A DNA stretch of 5,603 nucleotides, taken from positions 1-5,603 of the forward strand of contig CAKOOS010000021.1 in NCBI GenBank assembly GCA_934098735.1, in the 5' to 3' direction. Below, one piece after another: positions 5,534 to 5,603 of the stretch (the first letter of the stretch is position 1; each line of letters begins with the position of its first letter). Position numbers and translations under genes: made by a program. The notes beneath the pieces are model-generated. The model ran no database searches and was not told where the DNA came from. It saw only the letters and a program-made list of their open reading frames with translations. The stretch comes from an uncultured Bacilli bacterium. GTDB taxonomy: Bacteria > Bacillota_I > Bacilli_A > RF39 > UBA660.

Positions 5534-5569
5534 CACCATTGACGAATCTGTTCGAACTATTCGAACTTT
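5534..5569. repeat. Right terminal repeat, candidate attachment-site half
   Basis: CACCAT (5534-5539) is followed by a perfect 7-bp inverted repeat, GTTCGAA (5550-5556) and TTCGAAC (5560-5566) around CTA, and then CTTT. The overall order and much of the sequence match 1-34. As at the left end, a hairpin terminator follows within about 15 bases. If this is the right junction, sequence beyond about 5540 is host DNA. No gene is visible between 5454 and this point. Confidence 0.4.
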
Positions 5570-5578
5570 TAGATAGAT

Positions 5579-5603
5579 ATCAATCAGAAATGATTGATTT
5601 TTT
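5579..5603 (+). terminator. Rho-independent terminator at the right end
   Basis: ATCAATCA (5579-5586) pairs perfectly with TGATTGAT (5591-5598) around the tetraloop GAAA and is followed by T residues to the end of the window. It would end transcription from the YHYH gene, for which no closer terminator is visible, or from a host gene if the element ends near 5539. Confidence 0.8.

Noticed and set aside
5550..5566. tRNA T-arm-like GTTCGAA at the right end
   Set aside because: No anticodon arm, acceptor stem or CCA context is present. The motif is simply a perfect palindrome repeated in similar form at the left end.
1..5603. Small plasmid replicon
   Set aside because: No Rep protein, iterons or double-strand origin were found, the two ends do not overlap, and a serine recombinase with terminal repeats fits an integrated element better.

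Overview
The window looks like most or all of a small integrative and mobilizable element (IME) from a low-GC Gram-positive bacterium (Bacillota, possibly an Erysipelotrichia/RF39-type gut lineage). The evidence is the very AT-rich DNA, strong AGGAGG-type ribosome binding sites, AGA/AAA/ATA-rich codon use, TTG starts and pMV158-type mobilization functions. TGG encodes Trp and TGA serves as a stop, so the standard bacterial code applies rather than the Mycoplasma code. No replication initiator is present, which argues for an integrated element rather than a plasmid. The host species cannot be fixed from the sequence.

Layout. Left end (1-96): a short palindrome and a hairpin terminator, then an unknown 100-aa ORF (97-399). 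A near-consensus promoter (377-405) starts an unusual leader made of a 5' hairpin, a 22-codon leader ORF with its own ribosome binding site (460-528) and a 21-bp terminator hairpin (498-549). This leader stands directly in front of a full-length large serine recombinase (572-2062, TTG start). The same reading frame stays open after the recombinase stop into an unknown ORF with no good start (2063/2111-2374). That ORF overlaps a MobV (Pre/Mob) relaxase gene (2371-3615) by 4 bp. A terminator (3616-3646) follows, and then a pMV158-like oriT on the minus strand (3671-3713) with the nick motif TAGTGTG/TTA.

Right half. A minus-strand XRE-type regulator (3926-4174, TTG start) faces away from a TGn-extended promoter (4249-4277). 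That promoter drives a two-gene unit: a 66-aa very basic protein and a 294-aa secreted, membrane-anchored protein with a Cys-rich YHYH-type motif and two cadherin-like beta-sandwich repeats. The last 70 bases contain a sequence resembling the first 34 bases (CACCAT, palindrome, CTTT), again followed by a hairpin terminator. These two are candidate attachment-site halves.

Working model (inference). The serine recombinase integrates and excises the element. The relaxase nicks oriT so that a co-resident conjugative machine can transfer it. The XRE protein probably controls itself and/or the divergent cargo operon, which exposes a metal-binding-like surface protein. The most unusual part is the leader-peptide attenuator in front of the recombinase: this architecture is familiar from inducible antibiotic-resistance genes and suggests that translation status may gate recombinase expression.
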